This document shows, piece after piece, positions 1 to 10,630 of a stretch of DNA of 64,000 nucleotides (its first letter is position 1; each line of letters opens with the position of its first letter). Under the pieces are notes generated by a model. That model was not told the DNA's origin, made no database searches, and saw only the letters and a program-made list of their open reading frames with translations. The stretch covers positions 62,001-126,000 of the forward strand of contig ML978218.1 in the NCBI GenBank assembly GCA_010015745.1. The letters are read 5' to 3'. This DNA is from Setomelanomma holmii. Its lineage: Eukaryota; Ascomycota; Dothideomycetes; Pleosporales; Phaeosphaeriaceae. Made by a program: the position numbers and the translations under genes.

Positions 1-241
1 AAGTTACTACGCAATGACCAATCCTGGAAAACGCGTCGTAAAGGCGCTGGAACGGCAATACGACGTGTAACCTGAACCGCAGCCTCTGTGATCTCAGCCT
101 TGCGACATGGGAGTGCGCCTGCCCCGCCAGCTGAGGCAGAGCTGAAGGCCGACACTTTGACAGCAGTCCTTTCGATATCGCAATCATCAGCTGTAACCAG
201 TCTCATCCACCAAGGCGGACATCAGTCTCGAAATTGCCATT

Positions 242-2348
242 ATGCCTTTCGAGTATGAGCCTCTCGATACTATGCGCCGGCAGTTCCGCCGTCTTGTCCT
301 TCTGCCTTCCAGCAAGCATGACGAATCGCTCCGCGGCTCGCTGCAGAATGTCTCTTTTGGCGATGCGCCCGAGTATTAAGCTTTGAGCTACGTCTGGGGA
401 CCAACAACACCAGAATGTCACATGTTTCTAGACGGCCACCGCATGTCAATCACACCGAACCTTGACTGCGCGCTCCGTCACTTGCGCAAAGCTGACACCG
501 ATCGTGTGCTTTGGATCGACGCACTGTGTATCAATCAGGAAGACATGGATGAGAAAGCCTCGCAAGTCAAGATGATGCAGGGCATCTATGCTTTGGCGTC
601 TGGGGTTCTGATCTGGCTCGGTCCGGGAACCCCAGAGACAGAGAGCGCCATGAAAGCAATCGAGAAATTCGACAAACAGGCGTGGCAGACGTATGAGTTT
701 CAGGTCAATTTCATGGAAACAATGTATAGGGACTGGTTCACGCGGATCTGGGTCGTGCAGGAATTTGTGTTGGGGTGGAATCCAAAGGAAAACCCGAAGG
801 TCGGATGCGGTACCGTCTGGGTGCATTGGATCTCATTCTGGGCGGCATGGGCACACTTCAAAGACGGGTCCAACATTCTACAGGCGGAGCACGACAAACT
901 ACTTCAAAAAGCTGTCGAGGAAACCTTCCAGCCTCATTGGATCGAGCAGGCAACGAACAACCCGTCGGGACCACGTCCCGTCAATCCAAAAGTTTCACTA
1001 GAGGAGAGTGTTCTCAGTGGACTACGGTCGGCTTTTGGAGGTGATCTTTTATCGCATACCGGCCAAGCTGACGTCTCTCGTCTTTATGAAGATATCCGGG
1101 AAGATCCAGCACTGTGGACTGCTCGCGCAGATGTCATGGACTATAATGCTTACGAAGCGCCACACGCGAAGATCTTCTGGCGCCGCCTAGAGCACAACCG
1201 TAGGGTGCCTATGCAATATTGTGGGTTCCTAATGAAGGCCCGTGGAACGGTCGCGATCAGTAAGAAGTCGTTAACTTTTACGGAGATTCTAAAGGGAACG
1301 ATGAATCTTCGCTCCACGGATCCGAGAGACAAGATCTACGGCATTCTCGGTCTGGTAAGCAAAGAGGCGCGCGCAGCCATCCCGATTGACTGTAAGTCAG
1401 CGTCTCGCCTCGTGCATGTAGCGATGTGATCCCCAAAAACTTAGCATTTCCGTAGACTGACTGCTCGCCCATACAGATCATAAGCCGCCAGAATGGACCT
1501 TTGTCCCCACAATGGCGTACATCATCCAGAATGAACCAGAGGGCCTTTCCATCCTCGGTCTCGTTTGGCAGACTCGCCACTTCAAAACCTCAATACCCTC
1601 CTGGGTCGCCGACTTCACCGTTTCTGCTGATTACCACGACGAACATAACCCTGTCTTCCTACGCGGTAGCTGCAGTAATGGCGCTTGGTCGTGGATTCAA
1701 GACACGCACATCTCAAGCGATCACACCACTCTGTCCACTTCCGGAATCTCCTTTGGCAAAATCACGCATACCATAGCATTTGTTGACGGCAACCGTAAAC
1801 ATTACACCGATCGCTTCCGTGAGATTGAAGCGCTAATCCGCGACCACTGTCCTGCTTCACAAGAATCCAGTTGGCGCACATTCGTTGGAATCCGCAATGG
1901 AGACGCCGAGATCTGCGCGTCCTATCCTAAAGCCTGGGAGGTACTTATGGGTCAGGCACCGGAGATCAGTGGCGAAGCGCAGAAGATGTTCCACGATGCG
2001 CTACTACCGATTGTGAGGAAAAGAAAGTTATTCGTCACGGACAAGGGCTTTGCTGGGGTGGCGACGCCGATGTCACAGGTAGGGGACGTCGTGGCAATTA
2101 TCCCAGGCATGGTGAGATGTGCGGTGTTGAGGGAAGTAGGAGATCCATTGGAGGAGTTGGGAATCCATGTGGACATGGAAGAACTGAAAGATGCAAAGCA
2201 AAGCGGCTTCCACAGGATCACAGCATTCGCATATGTCGGCTGTCACGATCGAGATGACTTTGCAAAACGAGAGGAGGAGGGCTTAGAGGATGGGTGGAAG
2301 CAGCATCGATGCTTGAGAGAAGGGATGCAGAAGTGGCATATCGTTTGA
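242..2348 (+). pseudogene. HET-domain (heterokaryon incompatibility) protein, broken by an in-frame stop
   Basis: HET proteins trigger cell death after fusion of genetically different hyphae. Reading from the ATG at 242 gives a normal HET N-terminus (MPFEYEPLDTMRRQFR). It runs to APEY, then TAA at 377-379, then ALSYVWG in the same frame, which is the core HET motif. Downstream come VLWIDALCINQ and a WLGPGT segment. An intron fits at 1392-1476 (GTAAGT to ACAG) and joins IPID to YHKPPEW in frame. The C-terminus has the usual FVTDKGFAGVA and GDVVAIIPG elements, so the gene is otherwise complete at about 673 codons. Internal starts such as the ATG at 422 would lose the ALSYVWG motif. I see a single nonsense codon as the only obvious defect, which suggests recent inactivation or a sequencing error. 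Family assignment is firm; the pseudogene status rests on one codon. Confidence 0.85.
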
Positions 2349-2553
2349 TGAAAAATCGTTGGGTATCTCTTGACTACATCAGGTACGTAGGAACTGCCAT
2401 GTTTATTGGATGGCGGGGTCACTGAATGCCGCAACACATGGATTTAGCTGCCGAACAAAGAGATCTATTGGTATCGAAGCGAAAAACGAACCCGATATAC
2501 TACTATGAACTGAACCCGCCATGATGCAAACAAGAAAGAAGAACTATAACCGC

Positions 2554-3543
2554 CTAGCAGGTGAATCCCATATCGCCCTCGCGGTTTCCATACTCGTAGC
2601 CATGCTCCGGCCCATTACCAAAAGTACTCTGATGGTTCTTGTCATTGTCCTGCCACGTCTGGCTTCCATACTTGAATACCACAGGATCGAAGTCACCACC
2701 CTTGGCCGCAATATCCACAGTCCATGGCAAATGGCTCGTAACACTCAGAGTCTTGGTGTTAGCATCGATCGAGGCGCGCTGTACCAAGCCAATGATCTTC
2801 TTCGCCGCATCGTAGATAATGACATCGAAAGCGTAGTCGGCACCGATGCCATACTCGTTGCGCTGGTTCTGCACGACGTGCATGGTGCACCAGCCGGGTG
2901 TGAAGCCTGGTGCGGGATCGACGGGCTTGAAGATGGAGAGACCAAAGGCAGCAGTGCCAATCTTGGGGATACCACATTCCCAGCTGATGGTTTCGGTGCC
3001 GATGACATGCGTCTTCTTGCACAAATTGCCGTGCTGGCCCTTCGAGTTGTCGAGAATGTCCTGGACGTTCATGGGCTCCCAGTTATTGAGGTTGGCGAAT
3101 TGGAAAACTGGATTGTGGAGACCGTCTTCCTTGTTGCCGTCTACGCCGCCGGCCTTGGTGAACTGGATGGAAAAGTCGCCGATTTCTGGACGAGTGAAGT
3201 ATTGACGACCACCTAGGTAGCACACGTTCCATCCAGGTAGAGCTTCATAGCTCTTGTCGTCCATCTTGCAGTTGATCAGGGTGCGGCAATTGGCACCAGA
3301 TGTTGTTTCGACGTAGAGATTGCACTTGTCTGGAACACTGGGATCGTAGGCGTTTTGGTCTTGAAGGTACTCCTTGACGGCGAGGAACAGCATTACTGGG
3401 CCCATGCCGTTGAAGCCTCTGGCTTCGACGGTGCTCTTGACTGTCGAGATTGCTGAGGACAATACTGCCGGAAGTGCTTGGGCACCAGGCGCGGAGAGAA
3501 GCAGTGCTGCCGCAAAGGCGGATTGGTACTGTGGAAAGTGCAT
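2554..3543 (-). CDS. Secreted eight-cysteine protein of unknown function
   Basis: This is an intronless frame of 329 aa starting at ATG 3543. The N-terminus is a plausible signal peptide: a short polar start, a hydrophobic Ala/Leu core and a likely cleavage after AQA near residue 23. The mature part holds eight cysteines, enough for four disulfides, including DKC, ANC, INC, NVC, NLC, WEC, GWC and a terminal FTC. There are no membrane segments after the signal. I do not recognise a catalytic motif or named domain. The composition (Gly/Asn/Asp-rich, even cysteine number) fits an extracellular fungal protein, possibly an effector-like or wall-associated protein, but that is inference. It lies alone between the HET relic and a long empty stretch. 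Confidence 0.8.
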   Translation of the reverse strand: MHFPQYQSAFAAALLLSAPGAQALPAVLSSAISTVKSTVEARGFNGMGPVMLFLAVKEYLQDQNAYDPSVPDKCNLYVETTSGANCRTLINCKMDDKSYEALPGWNVCYLGGRQYFTRPEIGDFSIQFTKAGGVDGNKEDGLHNPVFQFANLNNWEPMNVQDILDNSKGQHGNLCKKTHVIGTETISWECGIPKIGTAAFGLSIFKPVDPAPGFTPGWCTMHVVQNQRNEYGIGADYAFDVIIYDAAKKIIGLVQRASIDANTKTLSVTSHLPWTVDIAAKGGDFDPVVFKYGSQTWQDNDKNHQSTFGNGPEHGYEYGNREGDMGFTC

Positions 3544-4902
3544 GATGATGAAGTTTGGTGGGATGAAAGAATATGAAGTAGGGGATGTTCAGGCGGTCTG
3601 AATGAGGTTTGAAGTATGAAGCTTGTTGTTGCTGTGAGCTGATGTCGAATTGAGGATGCAGATGCTCTCCTCTTTATACATACCGCTCCAGCTTCTAGAC
3701 GTACCTCTTCTTGAGGCCTTCCATCATGGTCAAGCCATCTACAGTTCGAAACAGCCCCCATCCAACTAGACCTACACTGCACTGTCCATCACTGCTGGGT
3801 ACCTGAAATGGGGACATTTCTCTGAGTTTAGAACATCGCCAAGAGAGTAGTTGAAGCGTTTCGCAGCCCTATAGCTGTCGACCAACCAGAGTTCCACGCA
3901 AACCGTAAGCATAGGTCTGTCATTCGTCGAGTCTCCGCAAGGCTGTGTTTCCATGCCTGCGTCTCGGCGAATTAGCGAAGCTTTGGCGCCGAGCAGGATG
4001 AGGCTTAATTCTAATTTAAGACCTAGCCAATGGCATGGGCGCGAACAGATAAGGCGTCCACCACTTCGCCCTACGAAATTTTGGGCTCGGCGGCCGAGCA
4101 TACCTCGTAGCGTAGTGGAGGTGGTCTGTCACGAGTTTCATGTTGGATGAAGAGATTCGATGGGGTGGCGGAGCAGAACAACCTTCGCCGACTGCTCTGC
4201 CAAGAGTCGGCGATGAGAGTGGAGCAGAGCGGACGGGAGGATTCGATGCGAGTCATGTCCATTGCCGCTCCAGGTGCAAGTGTTAACGCTTTCACGTCCA
4301 GGCATGCAGTAAACTGAAAGTCTATGGTCTGTTAATTGATCTGGCTTTTAAGCAGGCTCAATTGCGTCGCAGAGAAACCAGCTGCATCAGTACTGTGCTG
4401 CCACTGAAGTTATGAATGAGCGGCGGTGGAGCCAGATCGTCAATGGATCGTTGTGTAACTGTGCTCGGCCTGTGCTGAATGAAACCATGAAAGTGACATC
4501 ATCGCTTGGCTTGTTCAAGCTTCGGTGCGAAGCTCAAGGGACTGTTAGCACGTAATTAGGACCCTCATTCTGGCCCCAGCCTTCTGCACATCATGATCTC
4601 GGTGCCACGGCATCGGCCAGAATTGTTTCGAGGCCACCTGCAGGAACTGGGCCGGCAGCTTGGGAAGGGCCTGTTCGAAGAGATTAGCCGACGACAGGAA
4701 AGCTGCAAACAGGAATGGATGATGATCTTTCGTTACGAGCGGGTCAAGGGAACGCTGGAGGTTGTCTTGTAAATCTGCAGAGAGAGTCCCATTGCACAAG
4801 TAAACAAAACATGCTGCGTGAGAGTCTGCTCAGACTGAACTTTAGCAAATCTAATTCTATTCTTCTACTGGCTGCTCGTTTTTTCCGGAAGGGACCTTGC
4901 TT
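3544..4902. other. Intergenic, no gene seen
   Basis: About 1.4 kb between the start of the secreted-protein gene and the end of the DJ-1-like gene. Only short frames without family resemblance or paired splice sites are present. The first part presumably holds the promoter of the secreted-protein gene. Confidence 0.5.
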
Positions 4903-5657
4903 CTAAGTGAAGCTTGCCAGCGGGGCTGTATAGAACTGCTTCTTTCGTCCCTCATAGTCGAAGTCCAAGCCCATGCATCCAGTCTGCACCAACTGTTGAT
5001 TGAAAAACTTGTCCGTATAAGCGATAACCATGTCGATGCCTACGATGTGTCAGTCTGTCTTCATTGCGCGCATCCGACATTTGACAACCTACCGCAGCCT
5101 GCGCCACCAGCAGTCCAGATCTGCGCACCATCAAAATGACCGTCTTCAATCACCCATCTCTGATCCAGCCACTCCACATCCGGGAACATCTGCTTTGCCA
5201 TACCGAGCATCACTCTGTTCGTAGTCGCTTTCTTCCCATTCAGCACGCCGCTACGAGCGAGCCACATACTGCCAATGCACGTGGTCAATATCGCCCTCGT
5301 CTGCTTGCTCACCTCGCGCAGGTACGTCAGACTCTCCTCTTTGACCTTTGACGGGTCTGGACCGCCGATGAGGAGAATGTCAAGATCGCGAGGAGCGTTC
5401 TCGTATGTATGCGTCGGCTTGACATACATCTCGGGTGTGCACCAAGCGAGCTCGGACGAGGAGGAGATGTACAGAAACTCGATAGGGGTTGCGAGGCTCT
5501 TGAGAGGTGCGAGATTGGGCTGTAGCTGAGCTACCACGTCAATGATCTTCGGTGTCAAGTTGCCGAAGAGGTCGAGGCCAGCGAGATCCGTCATTTGGAC
5601 TTCTTCGTAGAAGACGCCGATGCGTATTGGCTTCTGAATGCTGTGGACGGCAGACAT
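4903..5657 (-). CDS. DJ-1/PfpI (ThiJ-like) family protein
   Basis: Two exons, 5657..5093 and 5039..4903, joined across a 53-bp intron (GTAGGT to CGTAG) give 233 aa. The protein has the family's fold signature. It starts with IRIGVFYEEVQMTDLAG and has LDILLIGGPD in the middle. The nucleophile elbow AILTTCIGSMWLA carries the reactive cysteine, and IWTAGGAGCGIDM spans the splice junction. Without splicing the frame runs into RLSNVGCAQ and stops, so the intron is needed to complete the conserved C-terminal helix (VIAYTDKFF). Members include isonitrile hydratase-like and glyoxalase III-like enzymes and many of unknown substrate, so I leave the reaction open. A cytosolic location is likely since no signal is seen. 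Confidence 0.85.
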
Positions 5658-6017
5658 GCTCGCGTATTTGGACTGATGCGGAGTGAATTGAGGAGTGGGA
5701 AGTGCTTGAAGTTGTGATGCTACTCATCGTGAAAGCTTCGTGGTATATATCATTTGGCAGCGTATTTCCACGGCAACCAAACACTCTTCCGCTCCGGCTG
5801 TGGTGACGACGACTTGCACCAATTTTCGACTCCTTCGTACCATTGTCCGTTTCAAGCCTATAGAGTTTGTTACATAAGGACGAATGGTTTAAAGAGAAAT
5901 GTGGTTGCCTGGAAAGTCGGGAACAGAGGCTCCATCGGATCGGCTTTCATAAGTCTTTCCGATCCGACACCGGCATTGACATTGGAGACCTGAAGTCCGA
6001 AAGCCAGGCCGCTTCTC
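5658..6017. other. Intergenic, no gene seen
   Basis: 360 bp between the DJ-1-like start and the end of the CorA-like gene. It presumably contains the DJ-1-like promoter; no coding signal is seen. Confidence 0.4.
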
Positions 6018-8092
6018 CTAGCTGGAGCCAGAAGCGATCACTTTGGCTGTTGCTTCTATCTGTGTCTTCTTCAGCCTCACGTATCGCCAATATAGCCAAA
6101 CAGCGAAGCCGATGATGTTAAGAGATATGGTGGCGGCCAAAAGTATGCACCACTTCGTAGACACGCGCACGCCACTGTCGTCATAATCGAAAAAGGCCAT
6201 GCTCAGGATTGCAGATATGAATGTTCCTGGAAGGAAGATCATGGTCACCGCTGCGATAGTGGTCATCGATGCTGAGTCACGCTGCGTCTGCTCTGCGACC
6301 TAGACCATCGTCAGTACCTGCCCCGTGCCCAACTTATCAGGCTCAAGGATACCGACTTTTGCAGTTGAAGCCGTGATCTCAGTATTGGTTCGTGACTCTC
6401 GCTGGTTGGCGAAGTGAAATAGCTGCAGTTCGTTGTGAGCGTCTAGGCAAATCTGAGAATTTCGGAGCTTACCAGGTTTATGCGGATGTTCGTTCGCTCG
6501 TGATACTGTCTCGTCCATCGCATGCAAATATCGATCTGAGACTTCAGCATATCAAAAGACTCGCCCATATCTATCTTCTTATCAACGGGCCACATCTGCG
6601 CTTGCTTTCCGATCATCTCCTTGAACAGTACGTATGCATCGCGTAGAAAGATCAACTGTGCATGAAGGTCGATGCAATCTTGACCCAATGTGAGCCAATG
6701 CCGCGACATTTTGTGCAGCTGTCTCGTAGAGGAATGATTAGACTCCGCAAAAAGCAATTAAGTGGGGCTCAGACGTCTGGCTTGACTTGATTGATTACCT
6801 ATTTGAGCCTAGTAATTGCCTATAGAGGCTTAATTCCTGCCTAGATAGATAAGTGGGCCTCTGAAGGTGAACGGATTGACTTGCTTGTTGCGGACTGTGG
6901 GAATGATAGTCAATATGTTCGTTCTCGTACTGCTTCTCCTACAAGTTTCATGAGCAATGCTAGCTTTTTCAGTAGCTGCAAGCATTTGCTTACAAAGATC
7001 TACAGCGTATCTCGACGATGCCCGATCTCAAACTGCCATTGCTTGAGACTGTCATCAGCGACCAGGGAGTCGAGCAAAAAGTCGCGGTACACATAAGAAG
7101 GGTTCTTCTTGACAATGGCCTGCACTCGTTCGAAGGCCGAGCTCGGGTAGTTGATGCAGAAGTAAGTAGTTTGGCGACAAGTTCGTATAAAATGGATGAA
7201 GCTGACACCAGTATCCCATCCGCATCGGTATTGATAGTAGCACTCTGGATGCACATTTGTCAGCACGATTAGAAGCAGCTTCGCACCGTACTAACCAAAA
7301 GACACGAGCGCCCCTTCGTCATCGTATTGCAGGTATCGCTAGGTACCCATCTTCGACCAGTAGCCGTGTTGGGAGTATAGATTAGTCAAAAGGACTCCGG
7401 ATAGACCTACCTTTCGCAAAATCTTCATTGTCTCAGCTCGGATGGTGAAGTTTCCTGGGAGTCAGCTCGCGTTGCTTTGTAGAGTATTGATGAAGCTGAG
7501 CACAATTCATCAGTTCAGGGCCTTGCGAGTGGCGCTACGTCCGAACAATCGATCTTCGGAGCGTTGCCAGAATAAAAGGAGAGGGCTAGATCTTGCGAAC
7601 ATGGAAAAAATAATGGTTTCCAAACCTACCACATTCGAATGAAGCGCTCCTTGCGCGTGCCGTCTTGCGGCTGGAAACTTTTCAGATAATGGCCTGAGAA
7701 GATGCTTCTGTTGTCATGTTACGTTCATGGCAATCTCCAGGGCTCGATCGGTGACACTATGCTTCCAATCTTTCGCTCAGTCAGCTGCGGTACAGTCGGT
7801 CATCCGTAGTTGTGCGCTTACGCAAGGCTGTGCCTTCTCCAAACAAAACATCGATTGTCGTCGACTCGTTTCTCGGTGCTTGACTCTGTGCGAGGCCCCA
7901 TGGTATGATTGCTTCATCTTCAATGTCAGGACGACTCGAATGGGCTGCATGTGAGCGGCTTTCATCTTTGTAGTCTTGCTGAGTGTCGGTGTTTGGCCAG
8001 TACTGCCAATCAATCTTGCGTCGGCGGTTGTCAATTCGGTCGATCCGTGTTGTATCGATCGTGGAAATGTAGGCACTTGTCTTCGACTTCAT
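6018..8092 (-). pseudogene. CorA-like (magnesium-transporter-like) membrane protein, frameshifted
   Basis: Fungal CorA-like proteins have a long cytosolic N-terminal part and two C-terminal membrane helices. The 3' end is clear: exon 6292..6018 encodes QRDSASMTTIAAVTM, then FLPGTFISAILSM and a second hydrophobic helix. Upstream, introns fit at 6352..6293 and 6472..6423; the latter joins RTNIRINL to LFHFANQRE. Further upstream are recognisable pieces: SYVYRDFLLDSLVADDSLKQ, then CYYQYRCGWDTGVSF joined across an intron near 7310-7245, RYLQYDDEGALVSF, PQDGTRKERFIRMW and a start near ATG 8092. At about 7000-7004 the frame GHRRDTL hits TAG, while VDLCKQMLAATEKAS follows in the next frame, as expected from one lost base. 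The 5' exon set could not be fully resolved. It is probably inactive, although an annotation error there is possible. Confidence 0.6.
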
Positions 8093-8212
8093 TGGTCTAG
8101 TCACACCTGAGGTGCGATCCTACCAATTCGTGGGTGTTCGGTGTGGCCGCTGAGTGCACCGCGAGATGGCTGGGCTCCAAAATTGTGCCATCCCCTCCTC
8201 GGACTACCGGTA

Positions 8213-8263
8213 CCGTGTCCGTGCGCGTGATGCCCCCCTTCGCGTAATGCCCGCCAGAACAAC
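8213..8263. repeat. Left terminal inverted repeat
   Basis: Matches the reverse complement of 10297-10353 over nearly its whole length. The right copy has one extra 6-bp CCCGTG unit. It is preceded by TA at 8211-8212. Confidence 0.85.
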
Positions 8264-8310
8264 AAGACGTGTCTTACACCCCACATTCAACACGACTTAT
8301 CTCCACCAAT

Positions 8311-10195
8311 ATGAGTCCAATTGAAGATACGATTAGAGCAATCGAATCGCGCGAGTCAGGAGATGACTTTGCATACACTGAAGTTGCGAATCAGTTTAGC
8401 GAAGATCGCTCTACACTTGGCCAAAGGCACAAGGGCAAGACAGGCTCTTTTAAAGCCAAGGCAATCAGCCAGAAGAAACTCAGCCTAGAACAAGAGTTAG
8501 AGCTTGTACGGTACATTGGAGACTTAACAGAACGAGGGCTTCCACCCACAAGAGAAATGATACAAGATTTCGCCTCTGCCGTGGCCAAGGAGGACATCAG
8601 CGAGAGCTGGGTTATCCGTTTTGTCAACAACTACAAGGACCAGCTTACAGCCAAGTGGACCACCGGGATGGACCGTGTGAGGCACCAGGCTGATTCTGAG
8701 GATAAATACAAGCTGTATTTCGATCTCCTGCACTCCAAAATTGACAAGTATCAAGTAGAGCCTCAGCACATGTACGATATGGATGAGAAGGGCTTCCTAA
8801 TTGGTGTGACCTCCAGGTCGAAGAGGATCTTTAGCAAATACTTGTGGCAACAAGGGCGAGTTACTGCCTCCTTGCAAGATGGCTCAAGAGAGTGGGTGAC
8901 TGTTCTGGCTTTGATATGTGCTGATAGATCAGCTCTTCCGCCTGCTCTTATCTACCAAGGAAAGACGCTGCAATCAAGCTGGGTAGAGGACGTCAAAGTA
9001 GGCCAACACAACGTCTTTATGGCCTCATCACCTTCAGGATGGACCAATAACGATCTAGGATTAGCCTGGCTTGAGCAGGTATTTGACCGAAACACCAAGA
9101 AAAAAGTGTGTTGGGCGTACCGATTGCTAATAGTAGATGGCCACGGATCTCATCTTACCATGGATTTTATCAATTATGGCGACAAGAATCGAATTCTCCT
9201 AGCTATCTTTACGCCTCACTCTACTCATACTCTTCAGCCACTTGATGTGGTGATGTTCAAGCCTCTCTCCAGCAACTACTCTACAGAGCGCTCCCGACAC
9301 CTTCATCTCAGCCAAGGCCTTATCGCAGTCAAGAAAGGCGACTTCTTCCTATTTGTTTAGGCTGCCTACGTCACCTCCTTTAAGGAATCCAGTATCCTTA
9401 AGTCTTTTGAAGCCACTGGCATCTCTCCAGCCAACGGGGACGTCATACTCAAGCGCTTCCAAAAGAAGACTTCAGATGAAGATGAGAGCTCTAAAAGCAA
9501 AGAGGAGCAAGGTGAGGAGACCTAGAGAGAGCTCTCTAAACTGCTCCACATTGCTGTAAAGGACTTAGCTTTAATTGAAGCAAAGAAGTTAGGTCGCTCT
9601 CTCCACCATCTTCAGGTAAAAAATGAGCTTCTTAAGCATGAGAACAAGGGCTTAAAGGAGGCTCTTGTTGCCAAAAAAGAAACACCAGAAGAAGGGCAAA
9701 GCCCTTGACCTTCAACAGCGTCAAGAGCACTATGGAGGAGCTCAATACTGGTCTCCCAGAAAGGTTAGGGAAGCGAACTTTCGTGAGAGCGTGAGAGCAC
9801 GTGAAGAGAGAGAGGAGCAGCTCAAAAAAGTTGAGATAAAGGATCTTAGAGCTCAAAACTCCTTATACAAGCAGAAGATTGCCGAAGAGAAGCGTATGGC
9901 GAGAGAGGCAGCCAAAGAGGAGCAGGAGAAGGAGAAGGAAAGGAAGGCTGCAGAGAAGCTTGAAGTTCAGCGCAGAAAACAGGGAGAAGGAGACGCTGCA
10001 ACCGCTCAAAAAGCTGTACAATTGTCCTAAAGAGACAAGAGAGCAGCCTCACAAAAGCCTGGGTCAAAGGCAAAGAGAGCGCGTTGTGCGCAACCTGCTG
10101 TTGGTGGTAGTTCTGCTGCTAAGCCTACACCACCACCACCAACTAGAACTACCGCCAGCGGGCGCAAAGTCAAGCTTCCCACCAAATATAAGTAG
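8311..10195 (+). pseudogene. Fot1/pogo transposase, disrupted
   Basis: The frame starts at ATG 8311 (MSPIEDTIRAIES). It has an N-terminal helix-turn-helix/CENP-B-type DNA-binding region including SESWVIRFVNNY. The DDE catalytic core follows, with MYDMDEKGF, LLIVDGHGSH and LQPLDVVMFKPL supplying the three acidic residues. At 9358-9360 TAG replaces an expected Trp between FLFV and AAYVTSF. A second TAG lies at 9523-9525 and a one-base frameshift occurs near 9670-9685, before the lysine/glutamate-rich tail. A TAA follows at 10028-10030, and the tail ends KVKLPTKYK at 10195. TGG to TAG and CAA/CAG to TAA/TAG are C-to-T changes in CpA context on one strand, as repeat-induced point mutation makes. 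The protein cannot be made whole. Confidence 0.85.
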
Positions 10196-10296
10196 GCCAA
10201 ATTGATCGTAAGTATCACTTTAGTACTTCATCACAAAATCTCGTGATAATAGCTACTGTGGGCGACAGTAGAGCTTCAATTTTCTACTGCGCTCAT

Positions 10297-10353
10297 GTTG
10301 TTGGGGGCGGGCAGCACGCGAAGAGGGCATCACGGGCACGGGCACGGGCACGG
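10297..10353. repeat. Right terminal inverted repeat
   Basis: Partner of the left repeat, containing a short run of GGGCAC units at its outer end, then TA at 10354-10355. Confidence 0.85.
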
Positions 10354-10630
10354 TAGTTCACATGCATCAAGTCAGGGGTCGGGTTGCACCTCTCACGCGA
10401 AGACTTCTCACACCTTCCACCATCAAAGCCCATAGAAAAGACGTTGCCGCATGCCATCGTCTGGATTGCGTTCTAGGTCTCTACCTGGGTCATTCTACGT
10501 ACAAACACACCGTGTTGTCGCGAATGTGGGGCCATCATTTTTCGTAATATACCTTCTCTATCACAGTCCACAACCTACAGCGTACTCAGGAAAGGGTACA
10601 TCGCAACCCGCATCCGATACCGGCCCCAAT

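Larger units (their letters stand above)
8213..10353 (+). mobile_element. Fot1/pogo-type Tc1-mariner DNA transposon, full length but inactive
   Basis: The element is bounded by imperfect inverted repeats of about 51 and 57 bp. Each end begins with CCGTG repeats and contains GTGATGCCC followed by TTCGCG. It is flanked on both sides by TA (8211-8212 and 10354-10355), the target duplicated by this superfamily. It carries one transposase frame in plus orientation, interrupted by stops. The length of about 2.1 kb is normal for the group. It sits directly upstream of the CorA-like gene start, in that gene's promoter region. Confidence 0.88.

Noticed and set aside
2521..3216. 231-aa plus-strand frame
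   Set aside because: Antisense to the secreted-protein gene, whose signal peptide and cysteine pattern are far more convincing.
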